Shown here piece by piece: positions 1 to 11,745 of a stretch of DNA of 64,000 nt. Every line of letters begins with the position of its first letter. The first letter of the stretch is position 1. Below the pieces are notes generated by a model. That model was not told the DNA's origin, did no database searches, and worked only from the letters and a program-made list of their open reading frames with translations. The DNA comes from Agrocybe praecox (Eukaryota > Basidiomycota > Agaricomycetes > Agaricales > Agrocybaceae). A program made the position numbers and the translations under genes. The stretch covers positions 1-64,000 of the forward strand of contig OZ024841.1 of assembly GCA_964017145.1 (NCBI GenBank). Reading direction: 5' to 3'.

Positions 1-730
1 AGTACTTCTTTTATCCTGGTAGATTACCTTCTTTACCTTACTTTATCCCTATCCAAGAAAGATATGGTATGAAAGGGGTCAGAACATAATAAACTGTCCT
101 CTGAGGATATACCAAATCTATTATTACCAATCTATACAGTTAAACACAAAGAAAAGTATGCCTGAATGAAACCAGAGCAATTTAGGCATATATTTAACTG
201 TATTAAGAGTGATCCAGTAAGGGATGTTACCTTTAGAACTTATTTGTTTGTTATTCTTCCAGTATTGCAAAATTGAGTGAGGATCCGATATAAAAGCATA
301 AGTGTAATGAATACTGATGTGTTCTACAAGAAGTGTATGGACTACAGCTGACATATAAGTAAATAAAAGAGAATATATCTTGAATTCTTCAAATAAGCGC
401 CCATACAGAGAAGAATCACCTGCAGGAGGCCATGATGTTTAATATCAAAAGAGATTGGTAAACCTATAGGAGGATAAAGCACATATATGTGCACATTATT
501 GGTCAATTTATACAGTCTGGAACAAGCATACCTATTCTGTAATAGTTAAGCACTTGTATTGTGGGCTTTTTTTGACAAGTTAAATTTAGAAAATCAAAGA
601 TAATCTTGATTAGATTAGCACATTTTATTTTAGTAACTATACATTGTAATATAGATGCGGCAATGTGTATTTTCAATAATATGTGTGCTTAATAGTGGTA
701 GTAATAATGTCCCACTCATTGCAAGAAGGT
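1..730. other. AT-rich DNA, no gene seen
   Basis: Only short open frames without recognisable motifs are present on either strand. Base composition is AT-rich. I see no RNA gene, repeat array or element end here. Confidence 0.5.
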
Positions 731-985
731 TACCCGTGTTTCAATTTATTTTTAAAAATATGCGCAGCAGTGAAGTCATATTTCACCGCCCATTAATGTG
801 GCGGCAATGCGAGTGGTGAAGTTTTGGTGTGCTAAATAGTGTGTCATCAGCTCAAGCCATTTTTGAATACCTGAAAAGATTACCCAGGCTCCAATTTAAT
901 TTGCAAAACGGGTGTAGCGGTAAAGGCATATTTACTGTCCATTACCGCAGCGGCAGTGTGTGCGGTGAATTTCTGGTGTGCTAAA
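731..985. repeat. Imperfect direct repeat, two units 150 bp apart
   Basis: Two related stretches of about 105 bases begin at 731 and 881. Both open with TACCC, contain an A/T-rich run, then a GCGGTAAAG/GCAGTGAAG-like core followed by a 'cattaatgtggcggcaatg'-like block, and close with GGTGTGCTAAA. They diverge by substitutions and small gaps. No coding sense is apparent. Confidence 0.6.
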
Positions 986-1009
986 GAAATACCAATATGT
1001 ACCACTTTT

Positions 1010-1625
1010 GTACACCTACAAATGTATTAATAATTTATTGTACAGTACAGTATACATCTATATCTACTATAATACACCTTTCCCTATCCCTCTGGTTGCC
1101 GACCCCACTTCGCCGCTTCACGGTAAACATTTTTGCACCCTACTTCACCGCTTTTTTGGGCCACTTGTGTACATCTACAAATGTATTTTTAATTTGTTCT
1201 ACGTTACAGTATACCCTTTCCTATCCCTCTGGTTGCCGACCCCACTTTGCCGCTCCATGGTGAACATTTTTGTACCCTACTTCACCGCTTTTTTGGGCCA
1301 CTTTTGTATATCTACAAATGTATTTTTAATTTATTCTACGGGACAGTATACAACTATATCTACTATAATACACCTTTTCCTATCCCTCTAGTTGCCGACC
1401 CAACTTCGCCGCTCCATGGTGAACATTTTGTACCCCACCTCACCGCTTTTTTTGACCGCTTTTGTACATCTACTACAAATGTATTTTTAATTCATTCTAC
1501 GGGACAGTATACATCTATATCTACTGAAATACACCCTTTCCTATCCCCCTGGTTGCCGACCCAAATTCGCCGCCCCACGGTGAAATTTTTCTACCCTATC
1601 CCACCGCTTTTTTGGGTCCCCAATT
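1010..1625. repeat. Tandem array of four 137-161 bp monomers
   Basis: The motif GTTGCCGACCC recurs near 1095, 1232, 1391 and 1552, so the spacing is about 137, 159 and 161 bases. Each monomer also carries a 'caccgctttttttgggcca' block, a 'tctacaaatgtatttttaat' block and an 'acagtatac' block in the same order. Length differences come from presence or absence of a 'ctatatctactataatacacc' segment. The open frames across it (for example 978-1391 and 1247-1813 on the plus strand) simply follow the repeat and are not good gene candidates. Confidence 0.85.
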
Positions 1626-3238
1626 ACCTGATTCTCCAGCTACCCCTACCCCATTACTACCAATACCACACCCCCTATACTACCCACCTACCCTACTGCC
1701 CAATCCTACTGCCCCATTTCGCCGAGACTATATCTCGCCATATCCCGATATGGAAATCCCTGCTGGAGTGCACCAGTGTGCGCACTGGCACCATTAGATA
1801 CGCTATACTGTAGGTACACACTGTACCATTAGATACGGTACACTGTAACATGGGTATGTGTCTTACAAAACCCAATTTCTACTCACTGACCCGTGAATTA
1901 CAGAAAATTGAATGTAATGCATACCTGAAAAGTGCTCAGGAGGCAGAACATGGCTGCCAGTTTCACTTTTAGCAATCAGCAGAATGCATATCATCCAACG
2001 GAAATCTCATACCTTCTTCTGAGGTCACAGATTTTAACCATCAACTTCAAGTTATGATGTCGAGATCTACAACAATTGATGAATTCAATGCAGCTGTCAA
2101 ACGAATGCATGAATCCTATTTGCCGGTTACAGCTTGGTTATTGTGGTGGCTCAGGCCTGCTTTGCATCTATGATATTTCCTGCTTGCAGCTTGCTGGACC
2201 CCTTCATTGCCATTCGAGTTCCAAATACTACTAACCCAGCGGAACACAATCATGAGCTACTTCATTATGCTACGGGAAAGGATCATGATCTTACACTGGG
2301 CATTGAACACCTATATTTACACTCTAATGAGATAGAAAAACAATATGACGCTGTGGAAGGTACTTTCTACTCTATATGTGAAGGATAGAGAATATATTAA
2401 TAAACTTGCTTTAAACAGCCGGTCACTACAATCCCCCTGCTCCTTGTGCCAACAGGCCAACTGCACCCAGAACCTATGATCCTAACAATGGTTGCACACC
2501 TGACACCTAGCCTGATTTATTTCCCGAAGGTATACACAGTCAAAAGACAGAAAATGAACATTTCTTCCAGTCGTACCGCTGGGAAAAACCAAACTTGTGC
2601 TTCTTTGATAATGGCCTCGAACTTTGGTTCAGATCATTTCTTTTAATTCCCTATACCATTAAAAGTCATCTTTTACTCACTGCACTGCCAAAGTCTTACC
2701 TCTCTTCAGTCCTCCATCACTACGACCGGCGCCTAAATGCAATCCATGCACAATCAAATTCCATTAATTATGGCCGCATCTTGGACCTCACACAATCCAT
2801 TACACGTCACTATATCTTTCAACAATGGAAGCTATATGGTAATCCAAGCCAGTACGGATGCAGCAAGAAGTGGCTTACATCCACTATTTTAGTGAGTATC
2901 CTTTTTATTTTTTGACATTGCTAATCACTTCTCATTAAGGATGAAGATCCCCCCCAAGAGGTTAAAGCACATTTTGATGTATTCCACATCTTAAAGCGTG
3001 AATGCTTACATGGACATGTCTCTGAAGAACATGCATCCGAGGATCCACAGGTTGTTAACTCTCTTTTTGTTCACGATATCGACTTGGTTCGACAAAACCA
3101 ATCAAGCGGTACCATTACACTAAGTGATTATTTTGGACGTCTCATTCATAAAATCCCACTCCCACACGATTCAAATGGCGGGTGCCTTCTTCATACACTT
3201 GATGATCAGAGATGCTCCATCAGGAAAAACACTTTTTG

Positions 3239-3910
3239 CCCTGACTTCCCTCAAGGAGTCCCAGGACACCCTAGGGCAGCTCAGGGCAGTCAGGGCAGTC
3301 AGGGCAGTCAGGGCAGTCAGGGCTCCTGAGGGCATCCCAGGCTTCAGTCTAAGATATTTTCTTGCTCTCAGGGCATCCCAGGGCACTCCAAGGCTCCTCA
3401 GGGCACTCCTGGGCAGCACAGAGCAACTCTGAAACTGGGTTAAATCTCTGTTATAACCAAGGTTTACAGTACTATATCAGGATGTTTGATGCTATCTATT
3501 CTTATCTATCATGCATCAAAAAGACTTTATCTCATTATCTCAAAGTCCTAAGTCATCTGGCATGACTCTGATAGCACTTATAAGTTTTGTTTGTTTAGCA
3601 CCCTGTATGCTAGAGGACTGCCAATCTTTTATTTACTATTTGTTTATATTTGAGGCCATAAAATCATATTAGTGGAGACCAAACATGTAAATAGAGGCAA
3701 CTAAAAAGTCATGTATTTGCATTTTGATCCCATCAATCCTCACCATATTACTATTAATTAATATTTAACCATCCAAATAAATAATCTGGCAATTGTTACA
3801 CTGGTTAAATTGTATTCTGAATGTTAACAGCTACTGTAATTGAACCTATTAGGAACTAATATGATTATTAAGAATTGCTCAGGGTTCTCCAGGGCTACTC
3901 AGGGTTAGGG
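3239..3910. mobile_element. Non-autonomous insertion (MITE-like), copy 1 of a shared-core family
   Basis: This stretch interrupts the decayed gene around it. Its ends are weakly inverted: CCCTGACTTCCCT at the left matches, with mismatches, the reverse complement of the right end, which reads CCCTAACCCTGAG. The left side holds a 10-base direct repeat (GGGCAGTCAG, about four copies at 3281-3320), and the right end contains a telomere-like GGGTTAGGGTTAG. The interior (about 3535-3750) matches the elements at 22315 and 37639, sharing the 'tttgaggccata' and 'catgtaaatagaggcaa' blocks. It has no transposase. The exact ends and target duplication are uncertain. Confidence 0.5.
3281..3328. repeat. 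GGGCAGTCAG minisatellite
   Basis: About four perfect tandem copies of a 10-base unit lie inside the inserted element, followed by degenerate CAGGGCA/CTCAGGGC words to about 3425. Confidence 0.9.
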
Positions 3911-5389
3911 TTAGAATGTGTTCGGCAGTCCTTGCGAGACAATTTCATCTGAGGAATCACTGAACGGTACTGTCAGATATGCATTGCAGACATTGGGGTC
4001 AGACTTCTGTATGTGAATTTATTTGAACCAATATATTATGCTGAATATAATTCATTAAGATTACATGAGTACATATTAATGCCAGTCGGACGCACTGGTA
4101 TATTTTATCCATGCAAGATACTGGATCGGACATCAGCAACCGAGGTTCAAATAGAATGTTTTGAGGATAATGTATATGGTACCTCTTTGGCCAAATCAAA
4201 ATCGTTTCCAACATTTATTTCCCTGGAGCAATGCTTGGAAGCATATTTCCGAGACATCTTCAAGTATACTAAGGTACAGTATATGTTTTATTTTATGGGA
4301 CTCCGTTCATACTCATCAATTTTTGTCTAGGCGAAAATGGGATCTATTCAATGGCCAATTCAACTGGTAGCTGACACAAACAACAATCACAACTACGAAA
4401 ATCAAGTTATACAAACCGCACTTGAAGAGTTGTTCCACATTATAGCTCAAATAATTGACAGAACACTAGACCATCCAATTATGCTGCTATTTGAAGAGTG
4501 GAAAGGGACTGCCCCCCGCCCATATGGTGGACCGTTACAATCATCAGTTCAAAATTTCGATCATATTTGCACATTCGAAAGTCTTTTCAATATTGATATC
4601 TTGCCAGCAGATAAGTCACTGATCCAACCATTTATTGTAAACCTTGATATTTGCCTCCACTTCCATTCCAACCAGGATATTCGACCATATACGAGCTTAC
4701 TCAGTAATATCCTCTTTGGGATAGTCGTCCTTCGAGTTTATCTTGAAGGATTGCCATCGGAAAACCTTCAAATATATTGGCTTGCTCGACGACATGACAA
4801 CGACCAGATCAGTAACATCCTAGTCAACCCTCTACTACATGCATCAGACTTCGCTGAAGCGAAGTGTGGTGCACTTCTATGAACACCATACCCAGTTGAA
4901 AAGGCACTTCTTGCAGGTGTTAAACCAGTGATGAAAGACGGAGTCTGGTCTCGCCCTGCGTCTCACTATGGGGCGCTCTCTGGGATGTGTACAAATGTTG
5001 GTCAACTGAATCTAGTGATCCACAACAATTTCATACTGCCACTTCCAAAGAACACTGCATACAATTACACCAGGTCTGACTACAAGTTTTTAACAACTAA
5101 CGATCAAGGTTTATCTGGCAGTCCGCCCTTTTACTCTGTGATACGGCCTAAATTCCGAGTTATCAAGCCTGCGCCGCAGCCAAAGCCAAAGAAGCGGACC
5201 AAGGAGCAGCCTACATCGAATATTGATCCACAGGCTTCACTATCCACTCTCGAGGTCGAAGTTGGATCTACGGGACTGAAACGAAAGGGTGACGAGGTCA
5301 AAGTGCCTGCACCTTGCAGGAGCAAACACAAAAAGGTTACAAGTACATATGTAGAGCCCAATAGCAACATTAAAGAGAATCATCTTTAG

Positions 5390-6330
5390 TTAGCTTGTAA
5401 TACAAATAAGTTACTTATTAGCACAACAATCTAACTTATGACTATAAGCTCACAACAGCAATTGTACTTATTTGTATAAGTTAATGACAAAAGTAACTTA
5501 TAGAATACTTTAAAGTAGCTTATGTTTGTCGAGACTCGAGGCACTGTTGAGCAAAAATATATTCTTGATGACTGAGTGTCGAGTTCTCACGCTCAAGTCG
5601 TGTATGAGCAGCTGCACAAACTGTACTGCCAATGGTATTGATTTCACATTACATATGAGAGCTTACAAAAGAATGTATATTCCATAGAAATTGTCAGTGT
5701 ATTATAAAGTTGTCCACCAGGTACTCAATTAATGTTCGACGAAGTCAACCTACTTGATTTCCCACACTGTGTATTTTTATAAGCAGCCGCACAAACTGTA
5801 CTGCTGGATGAATGCCTGTGAAATTTTATATTATTGTATAGATTATATGTAATGTACCAGGAAAACTATTAGAAATGTGATTAAGTAAATGACGGACACC
5901 AAATCTCGTTCAACGACTGTAATTTACAGTGTTCCCAGGGCCGGGGCCACGCACATTCTATTTATGTCACGGTATAACGTCTACTGCTAGTTAAAACCTC
6001 TTCGTTGCACTCAGTTTATGACTTTTAAGATTGTAATGCATAGTTTCGAGGACTCACAGACTCACCTAAATGTGAGTTGACTCAAGATGAAAAGATAGAA
6101 AAGTGATACGCCTCGAAATCCTGTTTGGGACTAAAGTCTCACGGTTCAGCTAGTATAAATAAATGACTACTCTAGTTAAAACTAATGGTATACAGTACAC
6201 ATAATCGTACAGAATACAAGTCTAGGTACAGTGCAGAGTGATTGCCGTGTATAAGTTACAAGTTAAATTGTCGCCCATGGGAATAAGTTACACTGTAAGC
6301 GAGATCCATCATTTCGGTGACAATAAGTTA
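5390..6330. other. Intergenic DNA rich in TAACTTA/TAAGTTA words
   Basis: No coding sense. The word TAACTTA and its complement recur many times (for example around 5400-5520 and 6250-6350), giving local inverted-repeat potential. No unit length or element ends could be defined. It abuts the truncated hydrolase gene and may belong to the event that removed that gene's 3' end. Confidence 0.4.
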
Positions 6331-6385
6331 GTAAGTTAATTTGTATAAGTTACTTTATTCACTATCGTGGAGACATGATACTTAC

Positions 6386-7135
6386 CCTGCGCGCATACCC
6401 AAGACGACGGGTCATTTATTGCCTTAACTTGGTCAATCGAGAAACCTCCGGGATGGGCAATGACAATGCTGTCAACGAGACTGGTTGAGCCTATCCGAAC
6501 ACAAGTCGATCCTCCAAAGCAATATCTAAGGATGTTCAATACATTTAGACGCCGTAACAAAATAGATATTCATCACGTACCCTACAGAACCTTTTTTCTC
6601 GTACTTTTTCTTCTCTTTCAGCAGCACAATAAACTATGCAAAGTTGGACTCATGTTCAGCATAATTTCTTTCGATAATGAACGTACAGATTCCAGTCGTT
6701 TATCCACAACGGAAGCTCGGCTGCTGATAAACGCAGGTATCTTGGGTATGACAACCAATATGAATTTTATCCAATCCAACATGGTCAGTTTAACTTCTGG
6801 TCTATCAGGAAGAGACATGGAGTCGAGCTGAATCAAAGGTCTGCCTGATAAATGTATCAGTTTATGAAACTCATTCTACATGTATAAGAATACTACTCAC
6901 CTTGGAAGTAATCTGGAATCCACACATCGCACTCCAGTCTCTTTGCCATCCCATCCGCCATAATTTTGCAGTTCTTCAATGGAAGGCCGAACCCGTCTGT
7001 GAGAAGGAGTACCGCACGCTTGCTCGGTCCACCTCCTAGAGCGGGTGCGAAATACGCCCCTTGGAAGTCCTCGTTGATGGAACCAGTCGGCTCTCCGTCC
7101 AGAACGACCCCCTTTGCACAGTTGGGACAAGACAT
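6386..7135 (-). pseudogene. Dienelactone hydrolase-like gene, 3' end missing
   Basis: Dienelactone hydrolases are alpha/beta hydrolases that open lactone rings, classically in chlorocatechol breakdown. Four exons splice cleanly on the minus strand: 7135-6901, 6844-6687, 6633-6581 and 6525-6386. The start MSCPNCAKG, the block AVLLLTDGFGLPLKN, SLPDRPEVKLT and the nucleophile elbow GYCFGGST (formed across the last junction) are typical of fungal members. AHPGGFSIDQVKAI and SSWVCAQ follow. The last visible exon ends in a good donor at 6385, but no exon with the expected catalytic Asp and His (the region normally near a THGF motif) appears downstream. About 195 residues remain, against roughly 250 usually. 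It therefore looks like a 3'-truncated copy. A very distant last exon is possible but none was found in the window. Confidence 0.85.
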
Positions 7136-10100
7136 GTTTTAGGTAGCACTGGTCTGTCTTTAGTTGGTTGTAATAGAACGTGGTGGGTACCTACTAGCGA
7201 AGGGGTTCTTATGAGAACTATTTATGAACAATCTGGTTAATATTTACGACATTGATGACTAATTTCACATCACCGTGGCATTTACCATAACTATAAATAC
7301 TGGCTAGGAATATCCTGCTTATGTGCCCGCAAGGTATTCCGTCCTATATCTGAAATAAACCTATGTAGGCCGTTATATAGTAACGCTCCCCGCACCTTCT
7401 CTTGCCCCACTGAATCACAGACAGTGGCCGAAGCCCGAATTGTATAATTTGGGAATGTATCAGTGGTGTACAAAGGGGGGGATTATGTAGGTCGATCATG
7501 TACGCCACTTCACAATCTCGTTATATGATATATATAGATGCAGCATCTAAGCATCTTCTTGGGAGAGTGGTGAGAAAGTTTGCACCCACGCCGGAAAGGC
7601 TCACCTTGCTGGAGTGTACATACATTATTTCAATCGTGACGAAGACGACTCAACAACGACAATGACCTCACAGAACGCCATCATACTAAGTCCGCACATT
7701 TTTCAACCTCCTTCGTCAGCGCCCCATACCGGATAGTTTCCCATCACGCTAAGGTTCAAGTCTGCACGATTCGAGAGACATAAAGAAAAGTGAAAGGAAA
7801 GGAAGGGAAGAAAGAAACTCCTACTATGCACAAGCACATCTCCATCGCACAGCGCAGCACGTAGAGTGGCAATGAGCAAGTGGCAAGACCAGTACATGTA
7901 GTGATATGTTATGTCATGGTACACCAAGACCGTTATTCACGGAAACACCAGAGCAGAGCAGACGGAAGCTCGACAGAGGAGGAACTCAACACCAGCAACA
8001 GAGGAGATGGATATGAAGATACAGAAATGGATTGAATTGAAGAAACAGATGCATACAATAACAAAAATGCAGGCAGGTAATCACAAATGACTACTGTGAA
8101 GGAAATATATTGCCAAACCAGCGGACAAGAGACGAAGACGAATCATACCATTATGAATACCAAATCAGAAAGTGGGGGTAAAAAATGACAATAACAGAAA
8201 AGATCGGAGGATAACAGGAACAAGAGATTGAAGGAACGACTCGGAAGAAATGAAACATAAATATAAATAAAAATAAAAATAAAAAGGGATTGCAGTCCGA
8301 AATGCGAACGGTGTGTACTAATACAAAACAAAGAAAGGAAAGAATAACAAAAGGAATCAAAGACAAGATCAAGAAAGGGAAGGGGGATCAATAAATTAAC
8401 CCCAACTACGTATGTACATCCACCATTGCATATCACATGTCAATGGGCATGTACAGCGTACAGTGACGCCAAAATAGGAAGAAAATAAGAAGAATGAGCG
8501 GAGAGAGGGCGGAGGACAATGAGGATGAGGATGACGAGATGGGAGTCGAGAGAAGGCCCTTGTCCCGTAATGAGTAAGCTCCAAAGGTTACGCAAGGAAA
8601 TTCATTAGAATGAGCGAGACGGAGGACGCGCTAGCCTGCGTAGACATAGCTCTGTGGTGAGCTCAGTGGGAGGCGCAAAGGCTCAGAGAGTAGGAGAGGG
8701 AGAACCAAGGAGGACTTGACAAGGCAATAGTTGATAAAGAAAGAAAAGTGCGGTTCAAATTCAAACCCGAACGATGCGAAAACAAAAAAAGGAAAGACAA
8801 CGGCGAAATAAATGAGTAACAGAAGGAATGGATCAAAAAATGAATCAAATAATCAAGGAAGGAAATACGACAGGATCCAAGGAGAGAAGAACAACCTGGC
8901 TGTGAACATAGCGCGTCATCGGATAGCACGAAACGGGACGAACTTGTGGCTTGATTCACTGCAAGAGCAAACAGAGGCTCGCCCGTAGAGGAGGGGGGAT
9001 GGACTTGGTGGTGATATGGATGGACAAGACGGATAACCTTGAAAGGAAATTCATGAACTGACAGCCACGATCGATCGAGGACACGTGTGTGACACTCTCA
9101 AATACGCGAATAATGTTCTTGGTCCGAGTCCATCAAAGTGTCAATCCATCCAGCCATTCGTCCGCATAAAGGTGGGTGCCATGTCGCCCTTTCTTTGCTC
9201 GAATCTCTCCCAACCACCCTCATGCTATATTCCCCCTTCCTCCATCCAACCTTGCTCGCTCAACTATAAAGGTCATCCATCCATTCCCCTGCGCATTCCA
9301 ACTTCCTTTCAGTGCGCACCCGGCACCTCCACTCCACTCCACTCTGAGAATTCCATCTCTCCAAATCCATCCTTGGCCTCGGATGTAGGGTATCATGCCA
9401 TGTACACGCCTAGGGCGCGGGTGCAGTCCCAACCATCTCATTCTCTAATCTTGAGATCTCTGCTCTCCATTCCCTGTTCCATCAATGTTCCATCTATCCA
9501 TGCAACCTCGCTCGCTCAAGCTCCAAGCTCCGCAGAGCACCCAAACCAAGGTACATCCGGCATGATTTTAATCGCCTTTTGTAGGTGTCCAAAACGAGGG
9601 CAGGAAGCAGTAGACGGTGCACGCTGCAGAGGCAGAGGCAGATGAACGGAAGGCAAGGCAAGGAGCTGAGGAGAGGAAAGAAACCAAGTAAGCGAACGAA
9701 AGACAAGAAAGAAATGCGAATTTATGTGACCATGACACCCATCATATGAATCACCAGCATCAATCATGTCACTTGCATGTCACGGTCTGGGTGTCAACGT
9801 TCAAATGTCCAAACTACAAAACAGCTTTTCCTTGCCACATATACTACATATTCATGGCCTAAGCTAATACAACTTACTAACCCATCCCAACGAGCCAACA
9901 CCTTTCTTAACACGTCAACCTTCCAACTCCAACAGTCGGCAGCATTCGATCTCATCCCATCTTTGCAGACACGGCGAGCCCTGCCATCTTGTATCACCAG
10001 CCTCCAACCAAGACACTCAGCACCGCGAAGAACCACGTAGCGTAGCGGTATTCAGATAATAATCATAAATTAGACCAAATAACTAGAGTCAGTCTACCCG

Positions 10101-10198
10101 AGCACCGGCGCGCAAATTGTGACATTAATCTTGTCATGGATAGATCAAACTAGTCAAAGAACTCGACACATCAGTGCTCTTTTACTTCATCATCAAGT
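7136..10198. other. Long region without a convincing gene; purine-rich tracts
   Basis: About 7780-8970 is strongly purine-rich on the plus strand (runs such as AAAGAAAGGAAAG). Parts look duplicated: 8280-8360 and 8745-8850 share a CCGAAATGCGAACGG-like word followed by AAACAAAGAAAGGAAAGA. The open frames here (for example 9085-9645 plus) are Pro/Ser-rich with no motif I recognise, and no plausible intron chain joins them. I treat them as unsupported. Confidence 0.45.
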
Positions 10199-10455
10199 GA
10201 AGCTCAATATTTGTCCTCATCCTCTATCTCTCCAGAAGATAATGTCCCGGGAAGAGCGTATATGGGTACGAGATGGAAGTAGCTGCTGACGGAAGTCCCA
10301 GTTCTGTTGGCGTTGAGTTGGGTTGCGTTATACCTTAAACATAAACTTGGGTGGACTGGATCTCTGCCCGTGAATGATTCTGAAAGGTCGATTCTGGAAA
10401 CCATGCCATAGGATATGAAGTAGACATGCAGGAGGCTCAGTACTTTACACTCCCC
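10199..10455 (-). repeat. Possible LTR remnant, TG start after a polypurine tract
   Basis: On the minus strand a G-rich run (GGGGGGGAG at about 10450-10458) is followed at once by TGTAAAGTACTGAGCCTCC. This resembles the junction of a polypurine tract and a 3' LTR. The same arrangement occurs at about 32160-32176 on the plus strand. The downstream LTR end and any partner LTR were not found, so this remains tentative. Confidence 0.3.
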
Positions 10456-10459
10456 CCCT

Positions 10460-10745
10460 GATTCCAATTGGAATCCATGGAATCCAGGTTAATTCCAGGG
10501 ATTCCAATTGGAATCCAACCATTCCAGCTCCATTCCAGCCAAGTCATATGGATTCCAACTACATTCCTGGTCAATTCCAACTTGATTCCAGATAGATTCC
10601 AACAACCCAATTTGGGGTGGAATGGAATGGAAATGGAATCCAATCACATTCCATCTGGATTCCAAATAAGGTGGGACTTAATGAAATTTGACACAAGTCC
10701 ATAGGAACAGATTCCACTTGGATTCCAACCATTCCAGGTGGATTC
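10460..10745. repeat. GATTCC/GGAATC palindromic repeat field, copy A
   Basis: About fifteen copies of a GATTCCAA-type word, several forming the palindrome GATTCCAATTGGAATCC (10461-10477 and again near 10500). A related field in inverted arrangement lies at about 31840-32155. There is no coding sense. Confidence 0.8.
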
Positions 10746-10914
10746 CAAAAGATTTAATGTTATTTATGTTTAAAAAAACATAACATTCACCAAAAACATA
10801 AGAATCACACACAAAAAAACATATGAAAAAGCGAAATTTCATTAATTAATTAAGGAAATTCATAAGATACATGATTTGTATATACTTATATAATTATTTT
10901 TAATTAGAATAAAA

Positions 10915-11060
10915 TTAGGGGGAGGGGATATGGAAAGGGGAGGACAGAGAGAAAAGAGGAGATGAGAAGAGAGTGGGGAGGAGATGAGAGGGGATGGGGA
11001 GAGATGAGAAGAGAGTGGGGAGGAGGAAGGGGATGGGAAAGGAGGAATAGAGGGCCCAGC
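10915..11060. repeat. GA-rich low-complexity tract
   Basis: Degenerate direct repeats of GATGAGAAGAGAGTGGGGAGGAG occur at about 10960-11040, in near-pure purine sequence. The open frame on the opposite strand is Ser/Pro-rich and simply reflects the repeat. Confidence 0.7.
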
Positions 11061-11184
11061 CCGTCGACAGCGGCGGTGAGCGAGCAAACGGAGTGGTGAG
11101 GGTACGTACCTCGTCATCGTCCTAAACGCCCTGCCTTGCCACGTCACGCCCTTGCCCCCAACCCCGCCCCCTCGCGTTCGTCGG

Positions 11185-11370
11185 CTGGTTCGCTGGCGTC
11201 CATGGTCGGTTTCGCTATGCGCGTCCGTTGTTATCGTCGTCGACATTGTCGCCATCGTGGTTCGTGGGGTCGTTGTGGGCGTGTCGTAGGTGTTGGCGTG
11301 GTGTCGTTGCTCGTGTCGTCGTCATTGGCGTGAGGTCGCTGTCGTGTCGTCGTTGCCCTGTCGCAGCCTT
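11185..11370. repeat. GTCGTC/GTTG-rich cryptic simple sequence, copy A
   Basis: Degenerate trinucleotide-like sequence dominated by GTC, GTT and GGC. A longer counterpart is at 31280-31560. It lies directly beside the dispersed repeat at 11380-11745. Confidence 0.7.
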
Positions 11371-11379
11371 GTCTGGTAT

Positions 11380-11745
11380 ATTCATGTATCAATTCTGGCA
11401 ATTTGGCCATTTCGTGATACATCATGGTGGGCAGTTGCCTGGCCTGGCATCATGTATCTAATCCTGCCGAAGGTCATCAACAGACTGAGAGCAGATGGGC
11501 TTGGTAAATAGTAACAAACAACACCATTTTGAGGGTCAGAGCATGCATTTAGCTATTGCAGACGTAGTGGAGCTACATTGTGGGCGCCAAGTGCCCCAAT
11601 TGTGTTCTATAAATATTTTCCCATTTTTTGGCGCCTTTTGCGCCCCAAAAATAGGATGGGAAGGGATGGATGGCTCAGGATGCTTTCAGATGACGTTCAA
11701 AAATAATGCGCTGGCGGTAGCGTTATTTTTAGCATATCAATATAA
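11380..11745 (-). repeat. Dispersed 365-bp repeat, copy A
   Basis: This copy matches 30899-31262 in inverted orientation, with about ten differences by eye (roughly 97% identity). One end has a hairpin with arms AAAAATAATGCGC and GCGTTATTTTT (near 11700-11731). The other carries the pair ATGTATCA...TGATACAT (11389-11424). It has no coding capacity, so it is probably a non-autonomous element or part of one. Confidence 0.8.

Larger units (their letters stand above)
1990..5389 (+). pseudogene. Decayed large gene of an unclassified agaricomycete family
   Basis: Coding sense can be followed over several blocks. One block, to 2359, contains AEHNHELLHYATGKDHDL. An intron from 2360 to 2418 separates it from 2419-2892, which contains CFFDNGLELWF and FQQWKLYGNP. 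A second intron (about 2893-2939) leads to 2940-3238, then after an insertion 3953-4275, an intron, and 4331-5389 ending in a Lys/Arg-rich tail. Lesions are a one-base frameshift near 2160, a TAG at 2508-2510, an inserted element at about 3239-3910, a TGA at 3950-3952 and a TGA at 4880-4882 that is in frame with the long blocks on both sides. The block order resembles large proteins I associate with transposon-rich regions of mushroom genomes, but I cannot name the family or assign an activity. With five lesions it is very unlikely to make its full product. Confidence 0.6.

Noticed and set aside
978..1813. Long overlapping plus-strand frames
   Set aside because: They follow the 137-161 bp tandem array, are hydrophobic/Pro-rich by composition, and shift frame with each repeat unit.
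3171..3419. LTALTALTAL repeat protein on the minus strand
   Set aside because: It is the translation of the 10-base GGGCAGTCAG minisatellite, not a gene.
3281..3425. CRISPR-like array of short repeats
   Set aside because: The repeats are contiguous without spacers and the genome is eukaryotic.
8143..8959. Minus-strand frames rich in Phe/Ser/Leu that look like membrane proteins
   Set aside because: They are the complement of purine-rich DNA; hydrophobicity is a by-product of T-rich codons and there are no consistent starts or introns.
9085..9645. 186-residue frame, plus strand
   Set aside because: Pro/Ser-rich with no motif, no paralogue in the window and overlapping equally long frames on both strands.
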